This document shows, in pieces, positions 33,553 through 46,639 of a stretch of DNA of 64,000 nt. Under the pieces are notes generated by a model, which was given only the letters and a program-made list of their open reading frames with translations, searched no databases and had not been told where the DNA came from. The position numbers and the translations under genes are program-made. Positions within the stretch are counted from its first letter, which is position 1. The number at the start of each line of letters is the position of its first letter. Origin of the DNA: Torreya grandis (taxonomy: Eukaryota; Streptophyta; Pinopsida; Cupressales; Taxaceae); the NCBI GenBank assembly GCA_037957365.1, contig JARHVA010000081.1, positions 3,742,001-3,806,000 of the forward strand. The letters are read 5' to 3'.

Positions 33553-34014
33553 GCAATTGTAGCATCTCCCACTCTTTTAAATGTGAATTTTGATAAATAT
33601 TTCATTCTTTATACTTTTGCTAACCTTTAGACAACCTCATCTATGCTTATGCAAAAGAATGATGAAGATGTTGAGCAGCCAATTGCTTTATTCAGCCAAG
33701 GCTTAGAAGACTAAAGAGTGAGCTATTATTTTGTTGAGAAGCAAGATTTAACCATCATTAGAGGATTAAAAAACTTTAGGCATATGGTTTCCAACAAAAA
33801 TATCCATGTCATGGTATCCCATCCTAGCATCAAGGAGTTTCTCCTAAGCAGGAATCTTAATGAGAAGAGAGCTAGATGGATCACGAAGGTGATGGAATAT
33901 GACATTAACATCAAGGTAACCAACCTGGTAAGAGGAAGAGGTTTATGTGAGCATTTAGCATCTGAATTTCAAGATCCAAAAGAGAAAGCCTTGGTAAATA
34001 AATTTCATGACTAG
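33553..34014 (+). pseudogene. Classical retrotransposon RNase H (element 3), active site lost
   Basis: In frame after a stop, the region reads KYFILYTFANL where the catalytic motif is normally Y-x-D-A, then EQPIALFSQGLED and YYFVEKQDLTIIRGLKNFRH, VSHPSIKEFLLSRNLNEKRA and WITKVMEYDINIK, ending VRGRGLCEHLASEF where A-D-x-L-S-R is usual. The fold is recognisable but at least two of the catalytic Asp positions are replaced (Phe and His). Three stops split it. The loss fits either general decay or relief by the additional RNase H upstream. Confidence 0.85.
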
Positions 34015-34092
34015 CCAACTAATCAAATGTAAAATTGAAGTTGGACACAAGACATCATTTGTTTTCTTAAAAATGGTGAGTGTCCCAATGGC

Positions 34093-35281
34093 TTGAATAA
34101 ATCTCAAAGAAGGTATTTTAGGCTTCAAGCTATTACTTATTATCTTGTGGATGGAATTATCTTTAATAAGGATGTGAGTAATGTGTTGCTAATATGCATT
34201 AACAATGACCAATTTGATATGCTACTAGAAAAGTTCCATAATGGTGCAGATGGTGGTCACTTTTCTCCTAGAAAAATAGCTGCAAAAATAATGAGAGCTG
34301 ATTACTATTAGCCTAGTATTTTTAAGAACTATTATCATTGGGATAAGGTTTGTCCTTAATGTGCTTTCTTTGCTGGAAAACAAAAGCTTACTTCTCTTCC
34401 ATTGAATCCTATCTAAGTGGACCAGCCTTTCATGCAATGAGGCCTTGACTTCATTGGCATGATCAACACTCCATCAAGTGCTGGACACAAATGGATATTA
34501 ACTGCTACAGACTACATCACAATATGGGTAGAAGTTGTTGCTTTGAAATAAGCAAATAAAAATGCCATCTTAGAGTTTATGACAACATTATAACAAGGTT
34601 TGAAGCTCCTCATGTTATAATCTTAGATAATGAACTTGATTTCATAAGTGTGAAATTTTTTGATTGGAAAAGAAAGAGTGGAGTTCATTTGAGTACCTTA
34701 TCTAACTAATACCCTTAAGGTAATGGATTGGTTGGGTCTACCAACAAGAACCTCATCAAGATCATCAAAAGAACATTGGAAACCAATCAAAGAGCATGGC
34801 ATAACAAGTTGAAGACATCCTTATGAGTAGACAAAATCACTCCCAATAAGTCAATTGGTGATTCTCCCATTGTACTTGTCTATGGGAGAGATGCTAGGAT
34901 ATCCATATCACAAGAGCTCCTTACCTTGGAACTTGCACAATAGCTGGAATTACTTGAAAACACTCCCATGGAGGTCAGATTGATAGAATTAATGTAGCTG
35001 CAAGAGGCAAGAGATGATGCACACAAAGCTTTGGAACACCATCAAGTTCTCATGAAGAAATATTTTGACAAAAGGGAAAGGGAAAGAGTGTTCAAAGAAG
35101 GTGACTTGGTTTTGAAATGGGATGAAGATAGAGAAAAATCAGGCAAACATACAAAGTTTGATACTTTTTGGAGTGGTCCTTACATCATCAACAAGTGTAA
35201 GAAAAGAAGCTTCTTTTAGCTATCCAAAATGGATGGAAAAGAGCCACCTATTTTGGTGAATGGAATTCATTTAAAGCCTTG
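34093..35281 (+). pseudogene. Integrase (element 3)
   Basis: Plus-strand frames with many stops. The zinc head is FHNGADGGHFSPRKIAAKIM ... VCP-x-C (HHCC pattern kept). The core contains GLDFIGMINTPSSAGHKWIL and TATDYITIWVE (catalytic Asp) but is then broken by stops and frameshifts through about 34990. The C-terminal part is open at 35031-35219: YFDKRERERVFKEGDLVLKW and FDTFWSGPYIINKCKKRSFF, followed by GIHLKPYF. This is the ordinary Ty3 integrase module after RNase H. Confidence 0.9.
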
Positions 35282-35557
35282 ATTTTGACCCTTGCTAGCC
35301 ATGTCTTATATATACCTTGTTTTTATGTGTTTCCTTTGTTGTGTTTGTTTTCCCTAAGTGCTTTGTATCATAGTGTTTCCCTTTTAGGTGTTTTCTTTCC
35401 TTTTGTTGGTTGTGCGTGTGTCTCTCTAGCTTGTTTATTCAGCCATGGCTTATTATTTCAACTCTTGTTTGCCTTGTGTGACTCCATGCCAAATGGAAGG
35501 ATTTAGGCATCTGGTCTTATGACATAGTGGGCATGTCTCCCCTGGAAATCACCAAAA
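35282..35557 (+). other. Untranslated region before the 3' LTR of element 3
   Basis: T-rich sequence without gene signal. The bases just before the LTR (AGTGGGCATGTCTCCCCTGG) are where a polypurine tract should lie, but none is clear. They align with the same place in element 2. Confidence 0.55.
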
Positions 35558-35814
35558 TGTTGACCATTTTCTGCATAACTAATTTATGTTTTCCCTTTGG
35601 CTCTTTTCATTTCTCCTTTAATCATTTTTTGTGTTTAGTCACTTGATTTGTCTCTTGTCTTTTCCCTTCGGCCTCTCCTAGTTCAGGTTCTTTTCCCTTG
35701 CTCTTTATTTTTTCCCTTTGCCTTGTTTGCCTTAGCCTTTCTTGCTTTGTTTTGCACCGAAGTGCCCATTGGAAATTTTTCGAAGGGATTTTCTTGCCTT
35801 AACTTCCCCCCAAG

Positions 35815-36190
35815 TGTCCCTTTAGATTTTTTGAAGGGCACTTTATTGTCCAAGTGACCCTTCATAAAAGTTTATAAGGGTACTCTGTTGTCCAAGTGAC
35901 CCTTCAAAAAAGTTTTGAAGGGCACTTTTCTGCCCAAGTGTCCATTCGAACTTTTTTGAAGGGCACTTTGTTGTCCAAGTGACCCTTCAAAAAAGTTTTG
36001 AAGGGAACTTTAGCCCAAGTGTCCCTTCAAAATTTTCCAAAGGGCACTTTGTTTTCCAAGTGACCCTTCAAAAAAGTTTTGAAGGACACTTTTCTACCTA
36101 AGTGTCCCTTTGGACTTTTTCGAAGGGTACTTTGTTGTCTAAGTGACCCTTTAGAAAAGTTTCGAAGGGCACTTTGTCTTTGGAAATGCC
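35815..36190. repeat. Palindromic tandem array in the 3' LTR of element 3
   Basis: About ten half-units of the type described for the 5' LTR, for example AAGTGACCCTTCAAAAAAGT then TTTGAAGGGCACTTT. Confidence 0.85.
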
Positions 36191-37147
36191 CTTTGAAAAG
36201 GTTTCAAAGGGCCATTTCCTTTGGAAATGCCCTTCTAATTTTTTTGAAGGGACCTTGTGCCTTTCCCAAGTGTCCTTCAAGAAAAGTTACCAAAGGAACT
36301 AGCTGTTGCCTTTCAGGCAAAATTCCTGAAAGAATTACTTTAGACAAATTATCTGAAGGAATTACTTCAGGGAAATTGCCTAAAACAATAAGCCTAACCC
36401 AAATGAATCCCCATGATGTGCCACAAGATGTCTAATTTGATACAACCAACTAGTCATAGGGATTCAAAGAGGTGATGTGCTGTAGGATGTCAAATTCAGG
36501 GTAGCCAACTAGCTTTTGGGGTGCAACTTGGTGACATGCTGCAGGATGTCAAATTCATGCCTAAAGTCTTGAAACAAGAATTAAAGTCACTGGGAAGACC
36601 TGAATAACTCTATAGTGCAAATAATTTTTCCTAACAAGCTCTGCTTATGACTTTTATAAGTAAAAGCAATCAAAGAACTTGAAGGATCAAGCAAGGAGTA
36701 AAGCCTTTCAGAAAACCCAATAGGGTCTTAAGCAAAGAAAAATCAGGTTTTCAAAAGAGATTTACTTATGAATTTTATAAATAGAAGAAATCAAAAAACT
36801 TGAAAGAGCAAGGATAGTGCAAATTGGGTTTCCCAACATGCTTGACTTATAGGTTTATAAGTAAGGCCATTCAGAAGGTTTGAATGGGTCTGTAGTGCAA
36901 AATGCAGAAGCTTTTAGGAATAATCTAAGGTTCGTAGCAGCAATCTGAGCCATTTATTATGGAGGGTCATCTCATCATTGATTTTGCAGTGATCTTGGTC
37001 ATCTCAAGAGGGTGAATCGAAGAGAAGGACATACTCTAACTGAATGAGAGAACAACTAGAATCAGTTTCACCAAGATGGCAACTGCAAACCATTTTGGAG
37101 GCTTCTATTTTGGCACCCAAGAGTTCTCTCTTCTCTCCCTCTTTTGA

Positions 37148-37155
37148 TATAAATA
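37148..37155 (+). promoter_or_regulatory. Probable TATA box of element 3 right LTR
   Basis: TATAAATA after a CT-rich run, conserved with 28504-28510. Confidence 0.5.
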
Positions 37156-37836
37156 TGACCCTTGGGCTCTTTTTTTATCATCCACAGATAGTACGGTGAA
37201 ACCCTGTTGGAATGTTTTGCCATTTCCTTGCCTTTGAACAAAAAAACATAAGTCTATTTTCTTTCTAAGTTCTAGCTATTTGCTTGGGCATGCAAGAGAC
37301 ACAGAGTGACAACAAGTGATATTTTATCCTTCTGTTCTCTGTCCTTCATACTTTTGAGCAAATAGTTGATCTAATAGGTCATGTAGAGTGCATTCTAGCT
37401 ATATGAAATTTTTCACATGCGTAACCCTTTTCTGGACTATACAAGTTGTCTTTTCTAGTTATTTACCTTATGTGATCTCATTCATTTTGTCTCTACATTA
37501 AAATTCTTATGTTGGAATCTTCTAGAGCTTGAGTTATAGACTATATTCTATTGTATTGTGCATAAGTATAGGGCATACATGTGGATACTAATTCTTGGTG
37601 TATCACCATTTTAGACTAGGCTTTTCATTTATGCAAACTTCTGACTCTTTTCACTCATACAAACTGGTTCAACAGTTTTATTTCATAAAAAGCTAATATA
37701 GGGAGCTAGCCCTTTCAACCTAGAGGTTCATTTCCACTTATTGGCACACCCACAGGCCTGAAAATGTCCTAACATTGCCCAAATCGGGAGGATCTCTGAA
37801 CAACCCTCTACTAGGATGCAATATTTGGAGACAACA

Positions 37837-37841
37837 GGAAG
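37837..37841. repeat. Target-site duplication GGAAG, right of element 3
   Basis: Identical to 26700-26704. Confidence 0.85.
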
Positions 37842-39195
37842 GGAAATGAATTAATCTAATTTTTTAATGAAGCTACCACTACATGATAAACATATTTAGA
37901 GGTTATCTTACCTATGTCTTAGGGGTAATAACATCATAATGTCTTAGGGGTAATAACATCATACCATTATTCCAGACGCTAAAAATATTCATAGGCAACT
38001 AAAAAATGGTAAGATTGTTTAGTGATAAAAGTGGTGAAGCTAAGACACCATCAATATGCCACTAAAAACTAGATGAGGTAATGGCCCTATGTATTCATTC
38101 CATTGAGCATGGATATCAATAGATAATGAAATCTCTTCTCAGGTTGATGTTGAATCATGTGTTTTATTTTAATCAATACAAATATAATTTCAAGGTTGAT
38201 ATTTTGAAAAGAAGTGGGCCATTTGTATAAATATTTTATTTTTGTGATGCACAAATTTATCAAGTGATGATTTTACATGCATCTAATGCCATATATATTT
38301 CAATTATTTTTATTTAATAGTAGTCTATAAACTGCTATTGTCAAATATTACTTAATGTTGATTTTATGTGTTTTGTAGTTTTTTACAAACATGATTGACA
38401 TGAGATGCTCTATTCTAACAACATAGGGCCACATATTAAGTGGTTGGTAACATCTTAGAGGGCTTATGTTTTTCCATACCATCCATTGCATATAACATGA
38501 AAGTTATCTTGGAATTCTGAGGTCATGACCAGACCTTTATAACTTTATTCATAATTGATTTTATCTATTATAATATGTACAAGCATATTATACTGATGGG
38601 AATATTTATGTTCTAATTATAAGGTAAAGCCCTAAGTAGCATATTTTAGATGGCGTGTATGATTTGAGTAGATAATGTTGAGTCCATGAAATGACAAAGT
38701 GAATCCTTGTGTAATATGAAATTAATTTCACTTTATCATACTAATAAACATTGGTAATATTACTGTGGATCTATTTTTTCCTTGTTATAATTAGAGATGT
38801 CCTTTTAATGATTTCTAGTAAGAAATAATTGAATCAGATGTATAACCTGACTATCTTACATGAAAAACACAATTATAATCTAGTTGTAATACTTAATATG
38901 ATATATTTATTGAAGTATTTAGATATTATAATATGGAATGGCTCTACTTTCCTAAACGAATGCACTTGATCTATATTATTGTATGCACCTTCAAGACCTT
39001 TATAGACCTCAACTATGCATCATAGTTGAAACCAAACCCTAGACTTTGTGTTATGAAATAAATATATAATGAATTATTAATCTTATTTTAATTTTCATAT
39101 AGTTAGATCATAAAATGGACTATTGTTGAAGAGATGAGTTCTCTTATGGAATATGCATGTGACATAATTGAACTTGAAATGGTATTTTAAAAAAA
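37842..39195. repeat. Right arm of inverted repeat IR1
   Basis: Reverse complement of 25085-26437. Contains a 25-bp perfect tandem duplication at 37914-37963 that the left arm lacks. No coding frame is seen. Confidence 0.85.
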
Positions 39196-40640
39196 AATTA
39201 ATTTCGTGAAGGTTTCCTTATTATTTGGATTCTATAATACTTTATTAATAACAAATAATAAAGGGCCAAGCTTAACCAACGCACACAAAATTGGGTACTT
39301 GCTGGTATGGTTCGGGCCCTACCATTACGTTTGAAAGTCATTATATAACCATCATCCTTCTCTGTTAATGACACATTAACAACTTGTGAGTTCACGATGT
39401 GGTAGGACCAGACCCAACACAGTGAACTGATGATTTGGTAGAACCAAACCCAAAATAGTTATGGTGGAGGTTTGGGAAAGCGGTTACAATGGCAGGTTGA
39501 CCGTTTAAACAAATTTTAAATTTTAAATTCCTGCTCAAATCCCTCCCACCTAAACAATATACCAGTTTATGTGTTGTAGAGAGGATCAAAATATTTTCTA
39601 TTGACAGTGGCGATTCTCTATGATGATCAAAGTGTTATTTCAAATGTCTATGCCACCATTTATTTATTTGAATACCTGTGCATAGATAATAATGATGGCC
39701 TGGTCTAGTTTTCAGAGTGGACAATTATGCATATAATTCCAAAAATGAAATACTTTTCATGATGATGGAGGGCAAATTATTATTACAATGAGGCAAAAGG
39801 TATGGGTGTGGGTATTTTTCTACTTCTTTCCTGTCACCATTATTTTCATTAACCATTTCCACAATGTCGAATCTTTAGTCTTAATTCATATTATAGTAGA
39901 GATGGAGTGTTCACAATAGATGGGAAGCATCCAGAGGAGACCCTGATAAATGTCAGAACCCCATTATAAGCATTACAAATTCATCGTGTTTCTCAAACAA
40001 AACCGCTGCCAATGTATATGTAAATGACAATAATCATATTAAACATTGTGATTACCAGATGGAAGGGTCATTGTTCAAGCCATGTTGTACAAAATTACGT
40101 GCCTCCAGAGACATTATTCCATAAGTATTTTAAATAGCTGACTATCTTTTTTCAATTTATTATAATGGATTGAGAGTTTGAGAAACTAATGAAAAGTGTG
40201 TGGGGGTACAGGTTAAAAAAAAGCAATCCAAATCTGACATAATGCTAGGGGATGATGTTTTCTGCCTGGTTGTCTAACGTGGAGTAGATTAAGAATTTGT
40301 AATGTGTCTACTTATCATGTTTAATTAGATCAGTTGAGTTGAGAAAATTCATGGAACACACATGCTAGCCATCAATGGTATCAAGCTGCAAGTTGCCTGG
40401 GTATGAGCTGGCTAGTCGTCTGGAAAATATTAAAACAAAATATTTCTGCCATTTTAAAATCCTGTGCAAAATCATATCATAAGATGATGATGCGGTTGCA
40501 TTATTTATTGAGGCCAGGTTTGTGAAGTGACTTTCAATGACGAACTTCTCATATTGATTGATCAAATTTATAAAAGAGATATTTTATCATGGTGTACGCT
40601 GCAGAGTGATATATTTGTGTATCTCATGCACCAACCGTAC
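39196..40640. other. Stretch without recognised genes or repeats
   Basis: Base composition is less AT-rich than its surroundings and several minus-strand ORFs of 65-66 codons occur (39198-39395, 39392-39589, 40365-40565). None has a motif I recognise. It may be low-copy sequence. Confidence 0.4.
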
Positions 40641-42500
40641 TAACTGCATACCATGTTCAGGTTTTACAAATATTTTTAAAGGTCCACTATAATGTATTTA
40701 CAAACCGTACAGTACATATATATGTTAAATATATCTATTTGAAAAATAGTATTTTTTTGGTTTTATAATTATTAACAATTTTATTAATTTTATTTTAAGT
40801 TTTTTACTAATTAATGATAAATTGATTCAATCTAATTACATTAATGTTAAGATATATAAAAATTTAAGTGACAATTAAAATAAAAAATGAAGAGTCATAT
40901 ATATTACAATTTTTAAATCCTTCTTAAAAAATAAATTATTTTCCATATTTTATTAACAAATAATTAATACAAAAAATTCTTATTAATTTGAAATAATTTA
41001 ATTAATCCTACATTGATAATATTTTTTAAAGAACAAATAATATATAACATATATAATAACAGCACATAACTTTTCATAGAGATGATATTATGATTGAAAA
41101 AAATTATAGGTTAACCCCACATTGATAATAATTAAGAAGTCATTTTAAAATTTTAAAAAATGTGATTGAATAATAATTACCTTAATCCAAATTTTGTTAA
41201 TAATTGAAAAGTCATTTAAAATTAAAAAATATGATTGAAATGTAATTTGGTTAAATATATAAATATAAATAATAAATGAAACACAATAATAATTTATATT
41301 ATATATTCTAAAATCATTATAAATAAGATTATATAAATTAATATCATTAAAATGTAATTTATTTATTTTCATCTTAATAATACGTTTGAAACAATTGTGG
41401 TTTATAATACACTTAAATAATAGGAAACAAATTAATAAAAATGTCATTAAATAAAAGATTATTCATAGAAATAATTTAATTAGGACAAGTTTGCTTTGGC
41501 ATGTGTCTAAAATATATAATTTTTTAATGTATTACATGATAAAATATGTTTATGATTTTATTTTTGAAATTTCTATTGAAAACAATATCGTTATCTTAAA
41601 TAGTTACATATTTAAATAATATACATTATTTGTCATATAATGATATTTTATGATTTTATTAAGATTAAAAAAAAATGTGTTGTAATTTGGTTAACCACAC
41701 ATTACAGTTATAATTAATAATTAAGAGATCATAAATCATGAGGCAATGCAATTTATATTATATACTCCAAAATAATTGTAAATAGGGTTATATCATAGCA
41801 TTGTAATCTAATTAATTTTATATTAATAAAAATTTTAATACGAGGGTGGTTTATAATACATTACACATTTGAAGAATAAGAGACTAAACCAATATGTCAT
41901 TAGGGAAATACTAATTATAAATATGACTTAATTAAGATGAGTTTGTTTTGACATATGCTTAGAATATATTATATTTTTTATATAATACACGATAAAATAT
42001 TATTATGATTTTCTCTTTTTCCATAAAAGTTATTAAATTAGTGATTGCTACTTATATCATTATTTTAAATAACTACATGTTTAAATATAATATATATTAT
42101 TTTTAATATAATGACTAACAAAATATTTTTTAAATTTTTATATGTTTGGTGTGAATTAATGAATGCAAATTATTTCATAAAATATGAATTAAAAGATTTT
42201 TTTTTCATATTTCTTATATAATTTAGATATAATCCATCTATTTATATTTTTATAGATATTTAAATTTTAGTGGATCTCATAAGAACAAACTGGAACACAA
42301 TGATAACTTATATTACATGAACCAAAATAATTATAAATAGGATCATATAGATTATTCAAAGCAACCATGCATTATTTCACAAAAAAATACCATTGGGTTG
42401 CAATTTTGTTAATCCTATATTAATAAGAATTTTGAGACATGGGTGGCTTATAAATACATTCATGTGAAAATATTTGGCATGCATTTAAATTCATGAACAT
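40641..42500. repeat. Very AT-rich block with three diverged tandem units
   Basis: Sequence is almost entirely A and T. Related segments begin near 41270, 41740 and 42290, each with TTATATTA(T/C)AT, then a CAAAATAATTATAAATAGG-like part, AATTTTATATTAATAA-like, and a GTGGTTTATAATACA-like part. Spacing is about 470 and 550 bases. No genes. From 42500 to 42962 I see nothing further except an AG-rich stretch at 42660-42690. Confidence 0.55.
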
Positions 42501-42962
42501 GTTGAATTTTAAGTAAGGAACCAAACATGGTTACAAATCAAAGGCTATCCCTTTCATCCTTTGCCCAATGGGTAAAAATTGGTTTTGGGAACAATTAAAT
42601 TGAAGGCCCTAGATATGTAAGATAAGTATTCACTATTATCAATATAAGATAATATATATAGAGGGAGGGGGAATGGATGGAGGGAGGCCACCATATATAT
42701 TTTAGTGGAGTTAAAGGGATATTGTTCGTGAAGGCCCCAAAGTCATAGTCATATTTATATATAGGGGATTGTAGATTGTCAGTTCAATGAAATAGATAGC
42801 ATGTAGATTTCAAATCAAAATCCCCAAATAGATAAGATAAGTATCACTATGCTCAACATAAGTATTCACTATGCTCAAGATAAGATATATAGAGAGATGG
42901 GGGAAGGCAAAAAAAACTCTTTAGATGTGGTTTACTATTTAGATGTTATAGATAATTTTTTT

Positions 42963-45720
42963 TGGAAGCACAACCACTTAGAGGAACATACATCATTCAT
43001 TAATCATTCAGATAGATCTATAGATATAGCAATGTACAATCAACCATTCATATGAGCACGAAGTAGGAACATAATACATGAACACAAGATCTGTGTGGAA
43101 AACCGTCATGGGGGATAAAAACTATTGACACACAACTTGGAATACAGTCCTATAATAAATGAATCAAAATTTTGTGAAGAAAAAACCCCACAAGGATCAC
43201 CAAATGCTCACTAGTCAAACACTAATTCAACTAATCCTTTAGCAATCATCAACTTGTAAGGAGGCACCAACCCCCTAGGTAACTCAATGCCAAATCAGTC
43301 ACTTGAAACATATGATCAATTTTGGATATATATTTCTCACTCAACTAATTATGACCACCTTATTTTTCTCTTCTCACTCTTCTATCTCTATCAAATAGCC
43401 TACTACGCCTCTTCGCTCAACTAACCCATTTCTTGGTAGATTTAGGTCATATACCTTTTCTCATCACCTATATAATCACTATTAGAACTTCATGACATAT
43501 TAAACATGACTCTATAATTTTATTCAATCACTATACTTGTTTTTTAAACCTCTATATCATCCGTTCATAACCTCAATATTCTAACTAGTCAAATTAGGCC
43601 TATTAGGCCTTTTTATACTTGACTCTTGCTGTCACCTAGATTGGTTGAAGAAAAACCTCTCCATGCTTGGATCACCCTTAGAATTTATCAAAAAACATAT
43701 TTCACAAGAGAAACAATACTTACATAGGTTGGTCACCACTCATAAGGACCAAAACCACCATTAGGCCTAATAGAAACCTAATGCAATTAGGCCTTCTTAA
43801 AACACCTTGAGCCTAAAAAGATAGATGAAAAACATAAAACACAAATAAATTATAACCCTTATAATCTCACCTTATGCACCCAATTCCATTTATCTCATTT
43901 CACTCCTTGAACCACACCATTAGGTCTACTCACAATAAGGCCTTCTCACTGCCAGAAAGTCTGTCTTGATTGTCTCAAGCATACACTCAAATTTACCACA
44001 TAACCATATCAAAAAATAACATGGATATAAAATAAATTAACTTAGGTTAATAATTATGTTTATTATATTTCATAAAATAGGGGGAAATACCTTAAACACA
44101 CCATTTTCATATGCTCACTTAGAACTGCAAACAGGGCTCAAGAACCTAGTCAAGAACCTTTAAATTTTCACACTTTTATATGAATTTATCATGAAGATAA
44201 ATTTATTTAAATCAAAATATGAGACATATAAAATAAATTCATGTGTATTTTATTCTACAATACTGGGCATATTGACTCAGAAACATCAATCTCACTCATA
44301 CACAAAAAACTACCTATAGCTCAAAAAATAGTCATGGAAACCAAGACTTATAACACATGTGTGAAAAATTTCATGAACTTAAAATGGATTTATATGATAC
44401 TTTATTATCCTTATAAAATATTTAAATATATATATTATAATTTTAAATATCAATATTGGTCTTACAAATCAATCTCATGCTTTCACCCTACAAAGACCTC
44501 ACTATGTTAGATAGGTCACTTTGAGAGCAACTTTTTGCTTGTATATGAGCATATACAAATCTTATAATAAAATGGGATATGAGATATAAGTCTTAAAAAA
44601 TAACCCATGAATTTTTATCCATCCCTAATCTAATTAAACTTATCCTTAATCCACTTCAACCCATCCTTAATCTCATTCTCACTTTTACCTAGTTTTCTCA
44701 CTATCTTCCTCATTATGCCTATTTAGTGATATGTCAACTTCTATGACCAGTTTAGCATATTTAAGGTATAAAAAATTATTAAAAAGTTACATTGGAAAAA
44801 AATAAAATTCTCACACATCATCCTCCAATAATTTTCATGCTTGGACATGGTCAACCCTACCTACTACATCAAAAATCAGAAAAACAAGGAGTTTCCTGTA
44901 GCTTCCACTCACTCTTTTGATAGACAAATTCCACTTGGATAACTGTGGGAGAGTCCTATACATATTAAAATCATAAAAATAGGTCAACCAAACCATTTTT
45001 GTCCATTTACAGTAAGATCATTCATATAAGGTCATTATGAGGCTTTTAGGAGGGTTTAGACTACCTTCCATTCTGAATAATCATTTATAAAGGATTGTCC
45101 CTCACCTCCAAAACCAATATTAAGAAATTTAAGCTAGGACCATTAACAAACTCCCATGAGCTGATTATATCCTCATGTAAAGGTTTCAGATGCCAATGTG
45201 CTCAAGACAATCCTTATCAGGTCTGCAATATCTCATTATGTGGACATAAAAAACTTTAACACCAATTTTTATGCTTTTTTCCTTTAGAATTTGACTTTAG
45301 ACTAGGTCAAAAAACTTAATAAAATATCGTACACCTCTTAAAATTATCTTAATATCTTTGACACCATAGGAAATGAATTTTACCCCTCATTAGGCCACAT
45401 TAGGTCTCCTACACATTGGGCTTTGAACTATCAGTTATACTTAGACCTTGAAAACACCTTGAAACCTATTTTACTATTCTCAAAACCTAATTATCATGTC
45501 TTAAAACCTCATACCTTACTCACACACTACCCAACATATTATTATAATCCTTAGTCTATTCACCTCATTATGGTACCATACCTATGCCTTCTCACTAGGT
45601 TTCTCAAGTAAATAACTCATGAAATTAGCTACAATAACAACAAAGGCAACACAGAATAACATCAATGACACTTTCATGACATCAATGACAAATCCATGAA
45701 TTCCTTAGAACACATTCTCA
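42963..45720 (-). repeat. 3' LTR of copia-2
   Basis: Starts TGGAAGCACAACCACTTAGAG and ends CACATTCTCA. Matches 49933-52790 with many differences, including a gap of about 40 bases near its start. Confidence 0.85.
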
Positions 45721-45737
45721 ATAATATCCCCCTTTGT
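45721..45737 (-). other. Polypurine tract of copia-2
   Basis: Minus-strand ACAAAGGGGGATATTAT directly before the LTR start. 45738-46060 is noncoding tail. Confidence 0.75.
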
Positions 45738-46059
45738 CATTGATTTAAACCACTCATTGATGGAAATTATTCAAATAAGCTTCTCTTACTAGGATACATC
45801 TCTCCCATATAGATCAATCTCCCCTTTGACATTAATGAAAAAGCACTACCTACAAAAAAAATCAATAAACATGAATAAAATATCATATCAACAAGTTACT
45901 CCTATGTCATTTCATACCTCAAACATCTTCTTTTTTATAAATTGATATGACTCCTCCTTTGGCCTCACAGCTTGTGCACTTCTTTCTTACTCTTGGAGCT
46001 AAAGCACCTTTTTATTACCTCCTCCTAAGAACTTTGAATCACTTTGTGACTATTAGGAA

Positions 46060-46620
46060 CATGAATAACACCTAATTCCTATCTCAGATGTTCAAAAGTA
46101 GCCTTTAAAATAGGCTTAGTCAAGATATCTATAATATGATCCTTGAGAGACATAAATTAAAAATTAATACTTTATTCATTTACCAATTTTATTAAGAAAT
46201 GATACTTGATAGGAAAGTGATTGGTCCTTTAATCAATGAAAACATTATTTGAAACACTTATGGTATTAGTATTATCATAAAAAATAAGACTAAGACCATC
46301 AAACTCTACCTTGTAGTCTCTTAAGGTTTATCTCATTTACAACCCCTGAGTAAAACATGAAGCTGATGCATTTTACTCAACCTCACAAGTAGATAAAGCC
46401 ACTGATGGTTGATTTTTTATTATCCATGAGACTATACACTTACCTAAGAAGAAGGCTACTCTAGTAGTTCTCTTTCTATCATTTAGACTCCCAATCTAAT
46501 CTGCATTTATATAGGCTACTAGATCAAACGTCTTGCTCCTTGGGTACCATAATCCATACTTCATAATTCCCTTGAGATAAATAAGTATCCTCTTGACCAT
46601 TTTTAGATGAATTTCCATAG
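46060..46620 (-). pseudogene. Copia RNase H (copia-2)
   Basis: Minus-strand translation gives VKRILIYLKGIMKYGLWYPR, FDLVAYINAD (catalytic Asp region altered), DRKRTTRVAFFLGKCIVSWI, VALSTCEVE followed by a stop where YI is expected, and FYDNTNTISVSNN. These line up with the RNase H of copia-1 but contain at least five stops. No function is possible. Confidence 0.8.
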
Positions 46621-46639
46621 GATATTATTGAAATCTTCC

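Larger units (their letters stand above)
26705..37836 (+). mobile_element. Complete but decayed Ty3/gypsy retrotransposon (element 3)
   Basis: An 11.1-kb element bounded by GGAAG duplications, with LTRs TGTTG...CAACA. The internal order is primer-binding site, gag, protease, extra RNase H, RT, classical RNase H, integrase. Every coding block has stops or frameshifts. The second RNase H and the long LTRs suggest a relative of the plant Tat group, but the RNase H position (before RT) needs checking against that group. It inserted into the loop of inverted repeat IR1. By eye the LTRs are about 90 percent alike outside the tandem array, so it is not recent. Confidence 0.93.
35558..37836 (+). repeat. 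3' LTR of element 3
   Basis: About 2.28 kb, TGTTGACCATTTTCTGC to TTTGGAGACAACA, followed by GGAAG. The 118-codon ORF at 36079-36435 is translation of the internal tandem array. Confidence 0.93.

Noticed and set aside
36079..36435. A 118-codon plus-strand ORF rich in Cys, Phe and Leu
   Set aside because: It is translation of the palindromic tandem array in the 3' LTR of element 3; the matching array in the 5' LTR does not keep the frame.
39198..39589. Two adjacent minus-strand ORFs considered as exons of a host gene
   Set aside because: No domain, splice pattern or similarity could be recognised; too short to support a gene call.
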